Origin: Marinobacter sp. 2_MG-2023
Lineage (GTDB): Bacteria > Pseudomonadota > Gammaproteobacteria > Pseudomonadales > Oleiphilaceae
Direction: 5' to 3'
Length of the DNA stretch: 64,000 bases
Assembly (NCBI RefSeq): GCF_030546935.1
Contig: NZ_JAUOPH010000007.1
Span: forward strand, 1 to 64,000
Positions 39,754 to 48,374 of this stretch are shown in pieces (the first letter of the stretch is position 1; each line of letters opens with the position of its first letter). Position numbers and translations under genes: made by a program. The notes under the pieces were generated by a model. It was not told the DNA's origin. It ran no database searches and worked only from the letters and a program-made list of their open reading frames with translations.

Positions 39754-40479
39754 TTGACACTGATTACGGACAGCCGGACACAACCCAGAAAATCGTTACT
39801 GCTGGTGTCATCTGAGTATGAGGCCGTATTAACCCCGGTCTGGTTTTGCCCGGACTTCTGGGCGGGCGATGCACAGCCTGTAAGCACGGGCGGGCGAGGT
39901 AGTGCCTGGTTTATCAGTGAGGAGAAAGGCAGCCTTGTTCTTCGTCACTATCGGCGGGGTGGGCTCATGGCGAGGCTGGCCGAGAAAACGTATCTGTTTA
40001 CGGGTTTTGATCAGGCCAGATCGATATCAGAATTCCGTTTGCTGGAAAGCTTGTTGTCGGCTGGGTTACCCGTGCCGGAACCTGTTGCAGCGATTGCTTG
40101 GAAAACCCGCGTGTTTTGGTACCAGGCTGCAATTTTGATTAAACGTATACCTGATGCTGTAACCTTTGCGGACTCGTTAATGCTTGGCGAAGAACAATTG
40201 TGGCGGAAATTGGGGAGAGTGATACGCGAGTTTCACGATTTCGGTCTGGATCATGTAGACCTGAATTGTGACAATATCCTTGTGACTCGTGATCAGATAT
40301 ACCTGATTGATTTTGACCGCTGCAGGCTGCGGAGTTCGTCTGTCAGTGGAGGTGAACCCTGGAAGTCTCGTAATCTTTTGCGTTTGCGGCGATCGATGCG
40401 TAAACGGATATGCTTTTCCGAGCCAATGCTTGAACAATTTTGGGAAGTTCTCGTTGACGCCTATCAATCCGGCTCCTAG
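39754..40479 (+). CDS. kdkA: 3-deoxy-D-manno-octulosonic acid (Kdo) kinase
   Basis: KdkA phosphorylates lipid A-linked Kdo at O-4. The protein kinase-like fold shows GGRGSAWFI (nucleotide loop), LVLRHYRRGG and the catalytic HVDLNCDNILV with IDFDRCRLR. A TTG at 39754 gives about 241 residues, the family's usual length, with AGAGG upstream at a loose distance. Another TTG at 39694 would add 20 residues. No ATG fits, so the start is uncertain. It heads the plus-strand LPS genes. Confidence 0.85.
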   Translation: MTLITDSRTQPRKSLLLVSSEYEAVLTPVWFCPDFWAGDAQPVSTGGRGSAWFISEEKGSLVLRHYRRGGLMARLAEKTYLFTGFDQARSISEFRLLESLLSAGLPVPEPVAAIAWKTRVFWYQAAILIKRIPDAVTFADSLMLGEEQLWRKLGRVIREFHDFGLDHVDLNCDNILVTRDQIYLIDFDRCRLRSSSVSGGEPWKSRNLLRLRRSMRKRICFSEPMLEQFWEVLVDAYQSGS

Positions 40480-40635
40480 CGCCCAGCCTGGCTAAATTAA
40501 GAACCTATTGCTTGATATTAAACCCCTCGCCAAGGCAGCGATTCAGTAATTCCTGAGTCGTTGAGCAAAGTTTGAGCGTGCTTATCTAAGGCACGCCTCG
40601 ATACTGGGCACACACTTTATAATCTGAGTTTTTAC
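40480..40635 (+). other. kdkA-ligase spacer with hairpin and -10-like box
   Basis: GCGTGC (40576-40581) and GCACGC (40591-40596) form a six-pair hairpin. A perfect TATAAT lies at 40618-40623, only 13 bases before the next ATG and without a good -35 box, so any start would give an almost leaderless mRNA. No gene is seen. Confidence 0.35.
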
Positions 40636-41988
40636 ATGAATGATACGTCAAGCATTCGCTCCACGACCTCCCGCGTAATTTGGCAAGGGAGTGATATGTT
40701 GGCGATACCGAAACCTCTTTTTGCTTTGCTGGCTGGCCTGGCGCTACTTTACTCCATACTGCCGCTTACCGCGGTTCGATTGCCCAACTGGATCGAGATC
40801 TTATTTGCGTTGGTAGGCCTTTATACCCTGTTTCGCTTCGGAAGCGGACTGAGATGGAGTAGCCCCGTAAAGTTAATGGTGGCATCTATCGTTGTGTTGA
40901 CGCTGAGCTGGGTATTCATGCTGCGGGATCATCCGGACCTCGCGCGCTCAGGACCCTCATTAGAGGATTTTCTGGATAAATTCTTTTTTCTTTTTATATC
41001 CATTGTACTTGCAGGTCGTGTTAGAAATGTTTTGGTTTACCTCAGCCTCATAGGACTTTTCATTATAGCCATGCCATGGCTGTCCGGTGACGGTTTCGAG
41101 GAGCTGGTTCAGGGCCTGCATGGCCAGCGAGCAAACTTTGGAATTAACCCGATCCGGACCGGCATATTGTACGGCGTTGTTTTCCTGGGGCTTTGCTGTT
41201 TCGCAGGTAAGTTTTTTTTGAACGGCAGGTTTTCACCTCTGCGATTCTGTATGTGGCTGATGCTACTTATTTTTACGCTCATGGCGATTGTGATAACACA
41301 GTCGCGTACTGCGATGGTGGCTCTGGTCCCTGCGCTATTCATTGGTATGGTTTATCTCTTTGCTGTTGTCAGATTATCGTGGGCTGGGAAGCTGCAGCTG
41401 GCCGTCGTGCTCGCCTTTGTATCGTTACTCGCCATTATTGCAAGCTATCAGGTGGGCTTGCCCGCTCTCGTAACAGACCGCTTTGAGAGTGAGTCAGTCG
41501 TTGTGGCTGATCTCATGAGTGGAGATTTGTCGGATATCCCTAAGACTAGCTGGGGATTGCGGGTTCATTTTCTCATTGAAGGTTCAAAGGGTATCACGGA
41601 GCGACCTTGGACCGGGTGGGGCTACCGGGCAGGGGAATTGATCCTAGACCAGGAGGGGCTTTTAAAGGGCAATAGCGACGCTTTCAGCCAAGTTCATAAT
41701 GGGTATTATGAGGCTGCATTAAGGTACGGTGTTGGTGGGGTGATCATAGTTTTTTTGCTGTTTGCTTGGGGGTTCCGGGGGCTTTGGAATGCGCGGCAAG
41801 CTGGGTTGGTGGAACCCGATATGTTTGGGTTTTTGATAGTGACGCTTGTATTCTTTATGGTCACTAACCTGTTCGATGGAATATTGTTCCAAACAGAAGG
41901 TGTGCTGTTATTTAACATACTGATGGGGGTGACAGCCTCGTTTATTTTCCTCAACAGGTGTCAGCGACAAAAAAGTCAGGACGGATAG
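40636..41988 (+). CDS. O-antigen ligase/polymerase family membrane protein
   Basis: The 450-residue protein has about 11-12 hydrophobic segments and a large periplasmic loop near residues 285-370. That loop holds SWGLRVHFLIEGSKGITERP and WTGWGYRAGE, then QVHNGYYEAALRYGVGG, the H-N-x-Y/E pattern typical of WaaL and Wzy ligases (PF04932). It probably joins O-antigen or another glycan to the lipid A-core. The ATG at 40636 is the first good start. Whether it is a ligase or a polymerase cannot be decided from sequence alone. Confidence 0.8.
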   Translation: MNDTSSIRSTTSRVIWQGSDMLAIPKPLFALLAGLALLYSILPLTAVRLPNWIEILFALVGLYTLFRFGSGLRWSSPVKLMVASIVVLTLSWVFMLRDHPDLARSGPSLEDFLDKFFFLFISIVLAGRVRNVLVYLSLIGLFIIAMPWLSGDGFEELVQGLHGQRANFGINPIRTGILYGVVFLGLCCFAGKFFLNGRFSPLRFCMWLMLLIFTLMAIVITQSRTAMVALVPALFIGMVYLFAVVRLSWAGKLQLAVVLAFVSLLAIIASYQVGLPALVTDRFESESVVVADLMSGDLSDIPKTSWGLRVHFLIEGSKGITERPWTGWGYRAGELILDQEGLLKGNSDAFSQVHNGYYEAALRYGVGGVIIVFLLFAWGFRGLWNARQAGLVEPDMFGFLIVTLVFFMVTNLFDGILFQTEGVLLFNILMGVTASFIFLNRCQRQKSQDG

Positions 41989-41990
41989 TG

Positions 41991-43592
41991 ATGATCACAC
42001 AGCTTGATTGCACCCTTAGAGACGGAGGGTATTACAATAATTGGAACTTTGAGCGGGGCTTGGTTGAGAACTATTTAGGCGCGATGGTAGAGGTTGGTGT
42101 GGGGGCCATCGAAATCGGTCTCAGATCACTCCGAAATCAGGGTTTCAAAGGAGCCTCTGCGTTCTGTAAGGATGAATATTTGAAAACCCTGCCACTTCCG
42201 GACGACGTTCTGATTGGCGTAATGGTCAATGCTAGTGAGTTGGTAGATGATGATGCCCTTGAATATAAATTGGGGCAGCTTTTTCCGGTTAATTCAGCCG
42301 CTTCACCCGTTTCGTTGGTACGTATTGCGTGCCACGTTCACGAGTTTTCGTCAGTGTTGCCGGCTACTGAATGGTTAAGGGAAAGGGGGTACATCGTCGG
42401 CTTTAACCTTATGCAGGTGGCCGACCGAACTCGAGATGAAATTCGGTCGTTAGCTCAAGCTGCGACACAGTATCAACCGGATGTTCTTTATTTTGCGGAT
42501 AGCATGGGCTGTATGGATCCGCGTCAAACGGCCGAGGTGATTTCCTGGTTGCGGGAAGGCTGGCAAGGGCCGCTTGGAATCCATACTCACGACAATATGG
42601 GGTTGGCTTTGCAAAATACTTTGTGTGCGATAGACCAAGGTGTTACCTGGGTCGACGCCACCGTCACCGGAATGGGGCGAGGCCCTGGCAATGCTCGTAC
42701 CGAGGAGTTGGCAATCGAAATGGCCGAGCGCAAAGGCCAGGACGTAAATCTTATCCCGTTAATGCAGTTGATCCGGACTCATTTTCGGCCGATGCAGTAC
42801 CATTACGGTTGGGGGACAAACCCTTACTACTTCTTGGCTGGCAAGTTCGGAATCCACCCATCCTATGTCCAGGAGATGCTGGCGGATTCTCGTTATCTGG
42901 AAGAGGATATCCTGGCCGTAATTGAGCACTTACGCAAGGAAGGTGGCAAGAAGTTCAGTCGTGAAGCATTGGACTCGGCTCGCCACTTTTACCGTGGCGA
43001 GCCTGAAGGTAGCTGGTCTCCAGATGCCCTCCTGGCGGGAAGGGAGGTGCTGTTGCTTGGCTCCGGGCCGGGGGTCAAAGAACACAATGGCGCAATTGAG
43101 CAGTACATCCGCGAGTATCGGCCACTGGTTATGGCGCTCAACACTCAGTCGTCCGTTGATTCGGCGCTGATTGATGTGCGTGTGGCCTGCCACCCCGTGA
43201 GGCTGCTGGCGGATTGCGATGTCCATTCACGACTTCCTCAGCCATTGATTACACCCGCGTCGATGCTACCGGATCATGTTCGAAGCGCTTTACGAGGAAA
43301 AGAACTACTGGATTATGGTTTTAGCGTTAGAGGCGGTACCTTCCGGTTTGGTGACAGCTTCTGTACGGTCCCGGTTTCGTTGGTGATTGCATATGCACTC
43401 GCTATAGCGACTAGTGGAAAGGCCTTACGCATATTGATGGCTGGTTTTGATGGATATGGTGCTGATGACCCCAGGAGCGCCGAAATGCAATCACTATTGT
43501 CGCAATACCAAGCCTGTGCAGAAGCGTTACCTTTGCTCGCCGTGACGCCGACACGGTATTCAGTGCCGGTTCAATCCATATATGCCATGTAA
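41991..43592 (+). CDS. HMGL-like pyruvate aldolase fused to a C-terminal GT-like Rossmann domain
   Basis: The 533-residue protein has an HMGL/DmpG-like TIM barrel (residues 1 to about 300). It starts TQLDCTLRDGGYYNNWNFE with the metal-binding Asp, and HTHDNMGLALQNTLCAIDQG carries the His-x-His metal ligands. The DATVTGMGRGPGNARTEEL glycine-rich segment is present. From about residue 350 a second domain begins REVLLLGSGPGVKEHNGAIE, resembling MptE/DUF115 or GT29-type nucleotide-binding folds. The ATG at 41991 is 2 bases after the ligase stop. A role in making a 2-keto-3-deoxy sugar acid is inference from its neighbours. Confidence 0.75.
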   Translation: MITQLDCTLRDGGYYNNWNFERGLVENYLGAMVEVGVGAIEIGLRSLRNQGFKGASAFCKDEYLKTLPLPDDVLIGVMVNASELVDDDALEYKLGQLFPVNSAASPVSLVRIACHVHEFSSVLPATEWLRERGYIVGFNLMQVADRTRDEIRSLAQAATQYQPDVLYFADSMGCMDPRQTAEVISWLREGWQGPLGIHTHDNMGLALQNTLCAIDQGVTWVDATVTGMGRGPGNARTEELAIEMAERKGQDVNLIPLMQLIRTHFRPMQYHYGWGTNPYYFLAGKFGIHPSYVQEMLADSRYLEEDILAVIEHLRKEGGKKFSREALDSARHFYRGEPEGSWSPDALLAGREVLLLGSGPGVKEHNGAIEQYIREYRPLVMALNTQSSVDSALIDVRVACHPVRLLADCDVHSRLPQPLITPASMLPDHVRSALRGKELLDYGFSVRGGTFRFGDSFCTVPVSLVIAYALAIATSGKALRILMAGFDGYGADDPRSAEMQSLLSQYQACAEALPLLAVTPTRYSVPVQSIYAM

Positions 43593-43602
43593 GGGCCCTC
43601 TC

Positions 43603-44361
43603 ATGCGCAGTGTTGTTTTAATTCCAGCCCGCTACGCTTCTAGCCGTTATCCCGGAAAGCCACTTGTGCATTTGCTAGGCAAGCCGATGATCCTTTGGGT
43701 GGCTGAGTTGGCGGCCAGAGCGGTATCGGCGGAAAATGTCTATGTCGCAACAGACGATAACCGTATCGCATCGGTGGTGGAAGGAGCTGGTTTTCAAACT
43801 GTTATGACTGAGAAAACAGCGTTGACCGGCACAGATCGTCTTGCAGAGGCAGCTGAATCGATTGAGGCGGATATTTACATTAATGTTCAAGGTGATGAAC
43901 CTTTGGTAGACCCTCAGGATATCCTCAATGTCCGAGACGCTAAAGCCGCAAATATGGATCAAGTAGTCAATGGCTTTAGCTGGCTATCCGAATCGGAGGA
44001 GCCTTCAAATCTGAACATTCCCAAGGTGATTACTAACGAGTCCAGCCGTCTCATATACATGTCTAGAAATCCGCTTCCGGGCTTCAAAAGCTCGGAGAAT
44101 GCGCCTTCGCGGTATCGCAAACAGGTTTGTATCTATGGTTTTACTCGCGATGAATTGTTTGCCTTCCGTGATTTTGGCCGTAAAAGTACCCTCGAACACA
44201 GTGAAGATATTGAGATTTTGCGTTTTTTCGAGCTTAGGAAAAACGTGCTTATGGTCGAAACCAAACCTGGCAGCTTGGCGGTTGACGTTCCTGAAGATGT
44301 TGCTGGCGTCGAGGCCGCGCTACTAGCTGCTGCAAACAGTTCTCCTGTCGTAAAAGGTTAA
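43603..44361 (+). CDS. KdsB-like CMP-ulosonate cytidylyltransferase
   Basis: This 252-residue protein has the KdsB fold motifs: IPARYASSRYPGKPLVHLLG, VATDDNRIASVV, TGTDRLAEAAE, INVQGDEPLVDP and SRNPLPGF. Canonical KdsB residues HIGIYAYR and LEQLRVLW are replaced by KQVCIYGFTRDE and IEILRFFELR, so this is a divergent paralog, perhaps activating a sugar other than Kdo. The start at 43603 follows AAGGG; an in-frame ATG at 43582 would overlap the aldolase. Its stop overlaps the next ATG by one base. Confidence 0.8.
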   Translation: MRSVVLIPARYASSRYPGKPLVHLLGKPMILWVAELAARAVSAENVYVATDDNRIASVVEGAGFQTVMTEKTALTGTDRLAEAAESIEADIYINVQGDEPLVDPQDILNVRDAKAANMDQVVNGFSWLSESEEPSNLNIPKVITNESSRLIYMSRNPLPGFKSSENAPSRYRKQVCIYGFTRDELFAFRDFGRKSTLEHSEDIEILRFFELRKNVLMVETKPGSLAVDVPEDVAGVEAALLAAANSSPVVKG

Positions 44362-45638
44362 TGTCTGTTGTGATCAATAAGCTACTGTTTGCAAAAAAGC
44401 GTCAAGATCGCTGGTGGCGCTTCAATACACTTAAAGCGGCTTTCTGTCAGGCCCAACATGCTGGTGACTATGCGCTGGAAGCGAGAGTGCTCTCCAAGGC
44501 ATTTAGTCGTATGGGCTATAAAAGGCCTCCTACTGATATCATGAAACTTTGGCATGAGCTCGTTGACGTTGGAGCTACGCGAAGGGCAGTTATTGCCAAA
44601 ACTGACATTGATCGCATCGAAGTGATTGTTGAAGATATCGATCCACTGATTTTGCCCTACTTGTGTTGGCTAGACCTCTATCATCTGTGCATAGGGTTAG
44701 GTCTATATTCACCTGCTGAAATCATGCGCAATCAGGCACTATCCAAGGCCACGGCTCAAGCAGCTTCTGAAGGTTCTCTTAGCCAGCTCTATGTTGGGTT
44801 TTACGCAGAAATAGAGGTTGGGCATTTCGGAAGTGCTTGGAAGTTTTTACAGGAAATGAGACGCCAGGGTTGTTCAGATGATCGGCTGAGACAAGCGGAG
44901 TGGCTCTGGCAGGTCCTTTCCCAAAATAGTGAAGGTGAGATCGTTGGATATAGCCGTTCAGAAGAGCCTTCAAATTCGGAATTCGCGCGGTTCATAGAGG
45001 GGCGGCAGGTTGCGTTGGTTGGACCAGTGGCCAGTTCAGTTGACCAGGGAGCTGAAATCGACAGCCACGACGTGGTCGTCAAGTTTAGCTATCGGGGGGG
45101 CGACAAGGGCAGGGACCCAGTGACTCAAGGGCGTCGTTTAGATGTCAGTTACTACAACAATACCCAGGCAAAGGCATTGGCAGAGGGTGATTTTGATAGC
45201 GTCCTGTCCAGCCTTCGATGGGCAGTGTGTATTAACCGAAAGGGCCTCGGCCAACTTCCAAAAAACCAAGCCAATATTCGCCAGTTGGCCTCGTTCGACT
45301 GGATGTTGCCGGATACTCACTTCAATGCAGGCCCAAATGCTGTTCTCGACCTCCTAAGGTTCAATCCGGCGGATATCCGTGTCTTCAATACAGACCTTAT
45401 GCTATCGGCAGGACGTTTTGCGGGTTATAACCCGGCGGGAGCCAAGCCTATCGACTACACGCGCTCTTTTATAAAAACACATGATCCGATTCTCCAATAC
45501 AGGTTCATGGAGCGGCTTTGGAGCATTGGTTTGATACATGGTGATGCTCGCTTCAATGAGGTGATGGCGCTGGGTGAAAAAAAATATATGAACCTGCTTC
45601 AGAAAGCGCATGGTGCGAACACGCAGGCACTGTTTTAG
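44361..45638 (+). CDS. GT29 sialyltransferase-like protein with helical N-terminal region
   Basis: In the C-terminal half (about 210-425) of this 425-residue protein, RQVALVGPVASSVDQGAEID and SHDVVVKFSYRGG correspond to the large sialyl motif. HFNAGPNAVLDLLRFNPADI resembles the small motif. SFIKTHDPILQYRFMERLWS could carry the third motif's His. The N-terminal 200 residues are helical, possibly TPR-like. CMP-ulosonate donor use is inferred from family and from the adjacent CMP-sugar synthetase. No signal peptide is seen, so it is probably cytoplasmic. Confidence 0.65.
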   Translation: MSVVINKLLFAKKRQDRWWRFNTLKAAFCQAQHAGDYALEARVLSKAFSRMGYKRPPTDIMKLWHELVDVGATRRAVIAKTDIDRIEVIVEDIDPLILPYLCWLDLYHLCIGLGLYSPAEIMRNQALSKATAQAASEGSLSQLYVGFYAEIEVGHFGSAWKFLQEMRRQGCSDDRLRQAEWLWQVLSQNSEGEIVGYSRSEEPSNSEFARFIEGRQVALVGPVASSVDQGAEIDSHDVVVKFSYRGGDKGRDPVTQGRRLDVSYYNNTQAKALAEGDFDSVLSSLRWAVCINRKGLGQLPKNQANIRQLASFDWMLPDTHFNAGPNAVLDLLRFNPADIRVFNTDLMLSAGRFAGYNPAGAKPIDYTRSFIKTHDPILQYRFMERLWSIGLIHGDARFNEVMALGEKKYMNLLQKAHGANTQALF

Positions 45639-45796
45639 ACAATTTCCTGGAACTGGCAGCACCACGCTGGAAGAACTTAGCGATAGCCAATGGTGTTGAG
45701 TGTGTTTCTAAGTGTATGACAATGAGCTCGATTACGTGTGAGTTGTCATCTCCTGGTTCTTCTCTGATCGGCGGAGGAACCATTAAATAGTTTACA

Positions 45797-46465
45797 GTGG
45801 GGTTGAACGGAGTGGCGTTCCCGAACAAATATAAAACCTGGGTTTTCGATTGTGACGGTGTCTTGCTGGATTCGAACAAGGTCAAGACTCAGGCCTTTTA
45901 TCAGGTAGCCAAGCCCTATGGCGAGGCGAAAGCAGACGCATTGGTTAGCTATCATGTCAATAATGGCGGTATATCTCGATATGTGAAATTCAACATGTTC
46001 TTGACGGATATTATTGGCCGATCCACGGTTGACCAAGAAGAGTTACAACGATTGTTGAACGGCTACGCAGCATATGTTCGTGATGGGTTGAGATCGTGCG
46101 AAGTAACGAAAGGTCTGGATGAACTGCGTAAGTTGACTCTCGGAGCAAACTGGCTGGTTGTTTCTGGAGGAGATGAACAGGAGTTGCGAGAGGTCTTTGA
46201 CGACCGGCAACTCAGTCATTATTTTGAAGGAAATATTTTCGGTAGTCCTGACACTAAAGATGAAATCCTGGCAAGAGAGATCGGCTCGGGGTTGATACGT
46301 CACCCTGCGGTCTTTGTGGGCGATAGCGAGTATGATTATGTAGCGGCATCACGGGCGAATCTGGACTTTATTTTTGTTCGCCGGTGGAGCGAGTCTGGCT
46401 ACGCGTTTTCGGAAGCATCGATGGCTGTGGATGGGCTAGACTCTCTTGTTCAGTTGGCTCAATGA
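45797..46465 (+). CDS. HAD-family phosphatase
   Basis: The 222-residue protein has HAD motif I WVFDCDGVLLDSNKVK (nucleophile and acid Asp), motif II VVSGGDEQE, a motif III lysine near GSPDTKDEILAREI and motif IV FVGDSEYDYVAA. It belongs to the HAD-like sugar or phosphoglycolate phosphatase type. The start is uncertain: GTG at 45797, TTG at 45803 and GTG at 45812 are all possible and none has a good ribosome binding site. In this cassette it could remove phosphate from an ulosonate phosphate (inference). Confidence 0.8.
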   Translation: MGLNGVAFPNKYKTWVFDCDGVLLDSNKVKTQAFYQVAKPYGEAKADALVSYHVNNGGISRYVKFNMFLTDIIGRSTVDQEELQRLLNGYAAYVRDGLRSCEVTKGLDELRKLTLGANWLVVSGGDEQELREVFDDRQLSHYFEGNIFGSPDTKDEILAREIGSGLIRHPAVFVGDSEYDYVAASRANLDFIFVRRWSESGYAFSEASMAVDGLDSLVQLAQ

Positions 46466-46605
46466 ATGCTTGGAATGCCCTTGGCGGGCCAGAAGATACA
46501 GCATATGAACAATGTGTCGCTGTTGTGCCTAGACCCTTGCTTCCCAAGCCTCAGCACAATTCCCATTGTCGATTTATTTTGAAAGTCTTTAATTAGGAAT
46601 ACTTC

Positions 46606-47250
46606 TTGGCTTTAAAGTACTGGCTCAGAGCTCTAAGAATTGACACCTGGAACCGCGTTCGCTTTGGTGAGGGTGCGCCTTGCTACGCGGAGCGCATTTG
46701 GGTTGATCCTAGTCAATGCGAAAAATATATTGAGGCGGAAGATCTGGGGCATTACTTTGGAGCGAGCATTCGCCAGATGTCAGGGCGGGTTGTAGGCACA
46801 TGGCCAGTACCTATGGAGCAGCCATGTGATCAGCACCCCAAACTCGCGTACTGTTGGGCTCACTGGCAAAAGGGCGACAACTGGGAGCAGTCTGGTGCGA
46901 TTAGTTATATGTTAAGAGAAATTTCTGTGTCGAAAACCGGGGTGGTTGACGATTGTCGCACGCCTGAAGATGTTATCGAACGCTATAGAAAGCTGGATTC
47001 AATCTGGTCTGACGTAAAGCAGCGCGGTTCACTGCCGTCACGAGCGACTTTGGATGCGAATAACTTCCGAGAAGTTGGTGGGGTTTTGATGCATATCGGG
47101 CCGGGCGGTGAGCCAATTTTTTCAGGAGCAGGCTGCCATCGTTTTGCGATGGCGTTAATGCTCAAAACACCTTTCCCGGCGCAGATTGGAATTGTTCACC
47201 GGTCGGCCCTAGAGATCCTGCCGCAACTGCGCTCTTGCCCACGCCCCTGA
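46606..47250 (+). CDS. Uncharacterised protein with ParB-like C-terminal motif
   Basis: The 214-residue product appears to start at TTG 46606 behind TAGGAA. The segment GGVLMHIGPGGEPIFSGAGC followed by HRFAMALML resembles the ParB/sulfiredoxin-like nuclease fold (G-H-R motif), which also occurs in small proteins inside glycan clusters. The rest (RIDTWNRVRFGEGAPCYAER, GTWPVPMEQP) gives no family I can name. It ends 11 bases before the convergent GT4 gene, so it closes the plus-strand LPS cassette. Function unknown. Confidence 0.6.
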   Translation: MALKYWLRALRIDTWNRVRFGEGAPCYAERIWVDPSQCEKYIEAEDLGHYFGASIRQMSGRVVGTWPVPMEQPCDQHPKLAYCWAHWQKGDNWEQSGAISYMLREISVSKTGVVDDCRTPEDVIERYRKLDSIWSDVKQRGSLPSRATLDANNFREVGGVLMHIGPGGEPIFSGAGCHRFAMALMLKTPFPAQIGIVHRSALEILPQLRSCPRP

Positions 47251-47261
47251 ATGATGGCGTT

Positions 47262-48374
47262 TCAGGCATTGGGGTCAATATGTAGGACATCGTGATACGC
47301 CATTAATGTATTTTGAAAAAAAGCCTCAGGCGAGAACTTTTCGATCAGGCGGGTCTTGGCGTTTACCCCCAAACGTTGCCGCAAATGAGCATCGCTCGCC
47401 ATGCGCTCCCAAGCTTGAGTAAGTGCGTCAGCATTTCCTGCCTCAATGACCAGTCCGGATTTTTCGTGCTCAATCAACTCGGTTGGCCCTGGAATGTCGG
47501 TGATGATAATAGGCAGTGCTGCTGCCATGGCTTCTTTTACAGAGCGGGGCAAGCCTTCTCTTCCAAGTGAGGGCTGTATATAAAGGTCAGCATGACAAAG
47601 CCAGTCAGTTGCATTCTTGACTCTCCCGATCAAAAATATTCGCTGGTGCGCCGGCCCTTCTGAGGCCAGCCGCTCCGCTTCAGGACTGCTATTGCCGAGA
47701 ACGATGAGAATATTTTTTGTGTCGTTCAGCTGATGGAATGCTTTAATCAGAATTTCAAGCCCTTTATGCGGACGTCCAGCGCTGCTACCCAGAAATATGC
47801 CGATAAACCTGTCTTCCGGTAGCTTCGGAAAGTCGGCCGGTTGCGGGCTCTCAACGTTGATCCACGAAGGGTCAAACCCCTTGTAGTTCAATCGAAGCTT
47901 ATGCTCAGGCAGCCGGGTCTTCATATACTGATAAACTGACTTGCTAACACAGAACGTTAATGAAACCTTCGGGTGGAGCGCACCTAGCCAATAGGTTGGG
48001 TCAGTCTTGCGAATGCGGGCACTGGTGCCACGGTAGGCAATAATTTTAACGTTGGTAAAGTACGTTGCCCAGATTGCATTGGCGAGTGCAGTAGAATCGG
48101 TTGCATGAATCAAGTTGATATCGAATTGCTTTACGACCGAGCGAATCTGGCAAATAAATGGGACATCAAACTTCCCCTTTTTACGCACGGGGTTGATAAG
48201 TATTTCTTCTTTCTCCAGGAAGTCCAGGCTAGTGCCGCTGGCCCAGCAGATTACTTTAATGAACACGCCGTGGTTGTGCAGTTGCCGAATCAGATCGAGC
48301 TCTGCTGCATCCAGCCCTGTTTTGATAAATAAAACGCGGATGGGCGTTTTGGTCTGATCGGCTGTCATTCTCAT
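47262..48374 (-). CDS. GT4-family glycosyltransferase
   Basis: This 370-residue GT-B fold protein lacks membrane segments. The donor domain shows FIGIFLGSSAGRPHKGLEIL, then QPSLGREGLPRSVKEAMAAA with the family's E-x7-E pattern, and PIIITDIPGPTELIEHEKSG. The ATG overlaps the stop of the preceding gene (ATGA), so it is the last gene of the long minus-strand operon. Its donor and acceptor are unknown. An LPS-core or exopolysaccharide role is inferred from context. Confidence 0.85.
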   Translation of the reverse strand: MRMTADQTKTPIRVLFIKTGLDAAELDLIRQLHNHGVFIKVICWASGTSLDFLEKEEILINPVRKKGKFDVPFICQIRSVVKQFDINLIHATDSTALANAIWATYFTNVKIIAYRGTSARIRKTDPTYWLGALHPKVSLTFCVSKSVYQYMKTRLPEHKLRLNYKGFDPSWINVESPQPADFPKLPEDRFIGIFLGSSAGRPHKGLEILIKAFHQLNDTKNILIVLGNSSPEAERLASEGPAHQRIFLIGRVKNATDWLCHADLYIQPSLGREGLPRSVKEAMAAALPIIITDIPGPTELIEHEKSGLVIEAGNADALTQAWERMASDAHLRQRLGVNAKTRLIEKFSPEAFFQNTLMAYHDVLHIDPNA

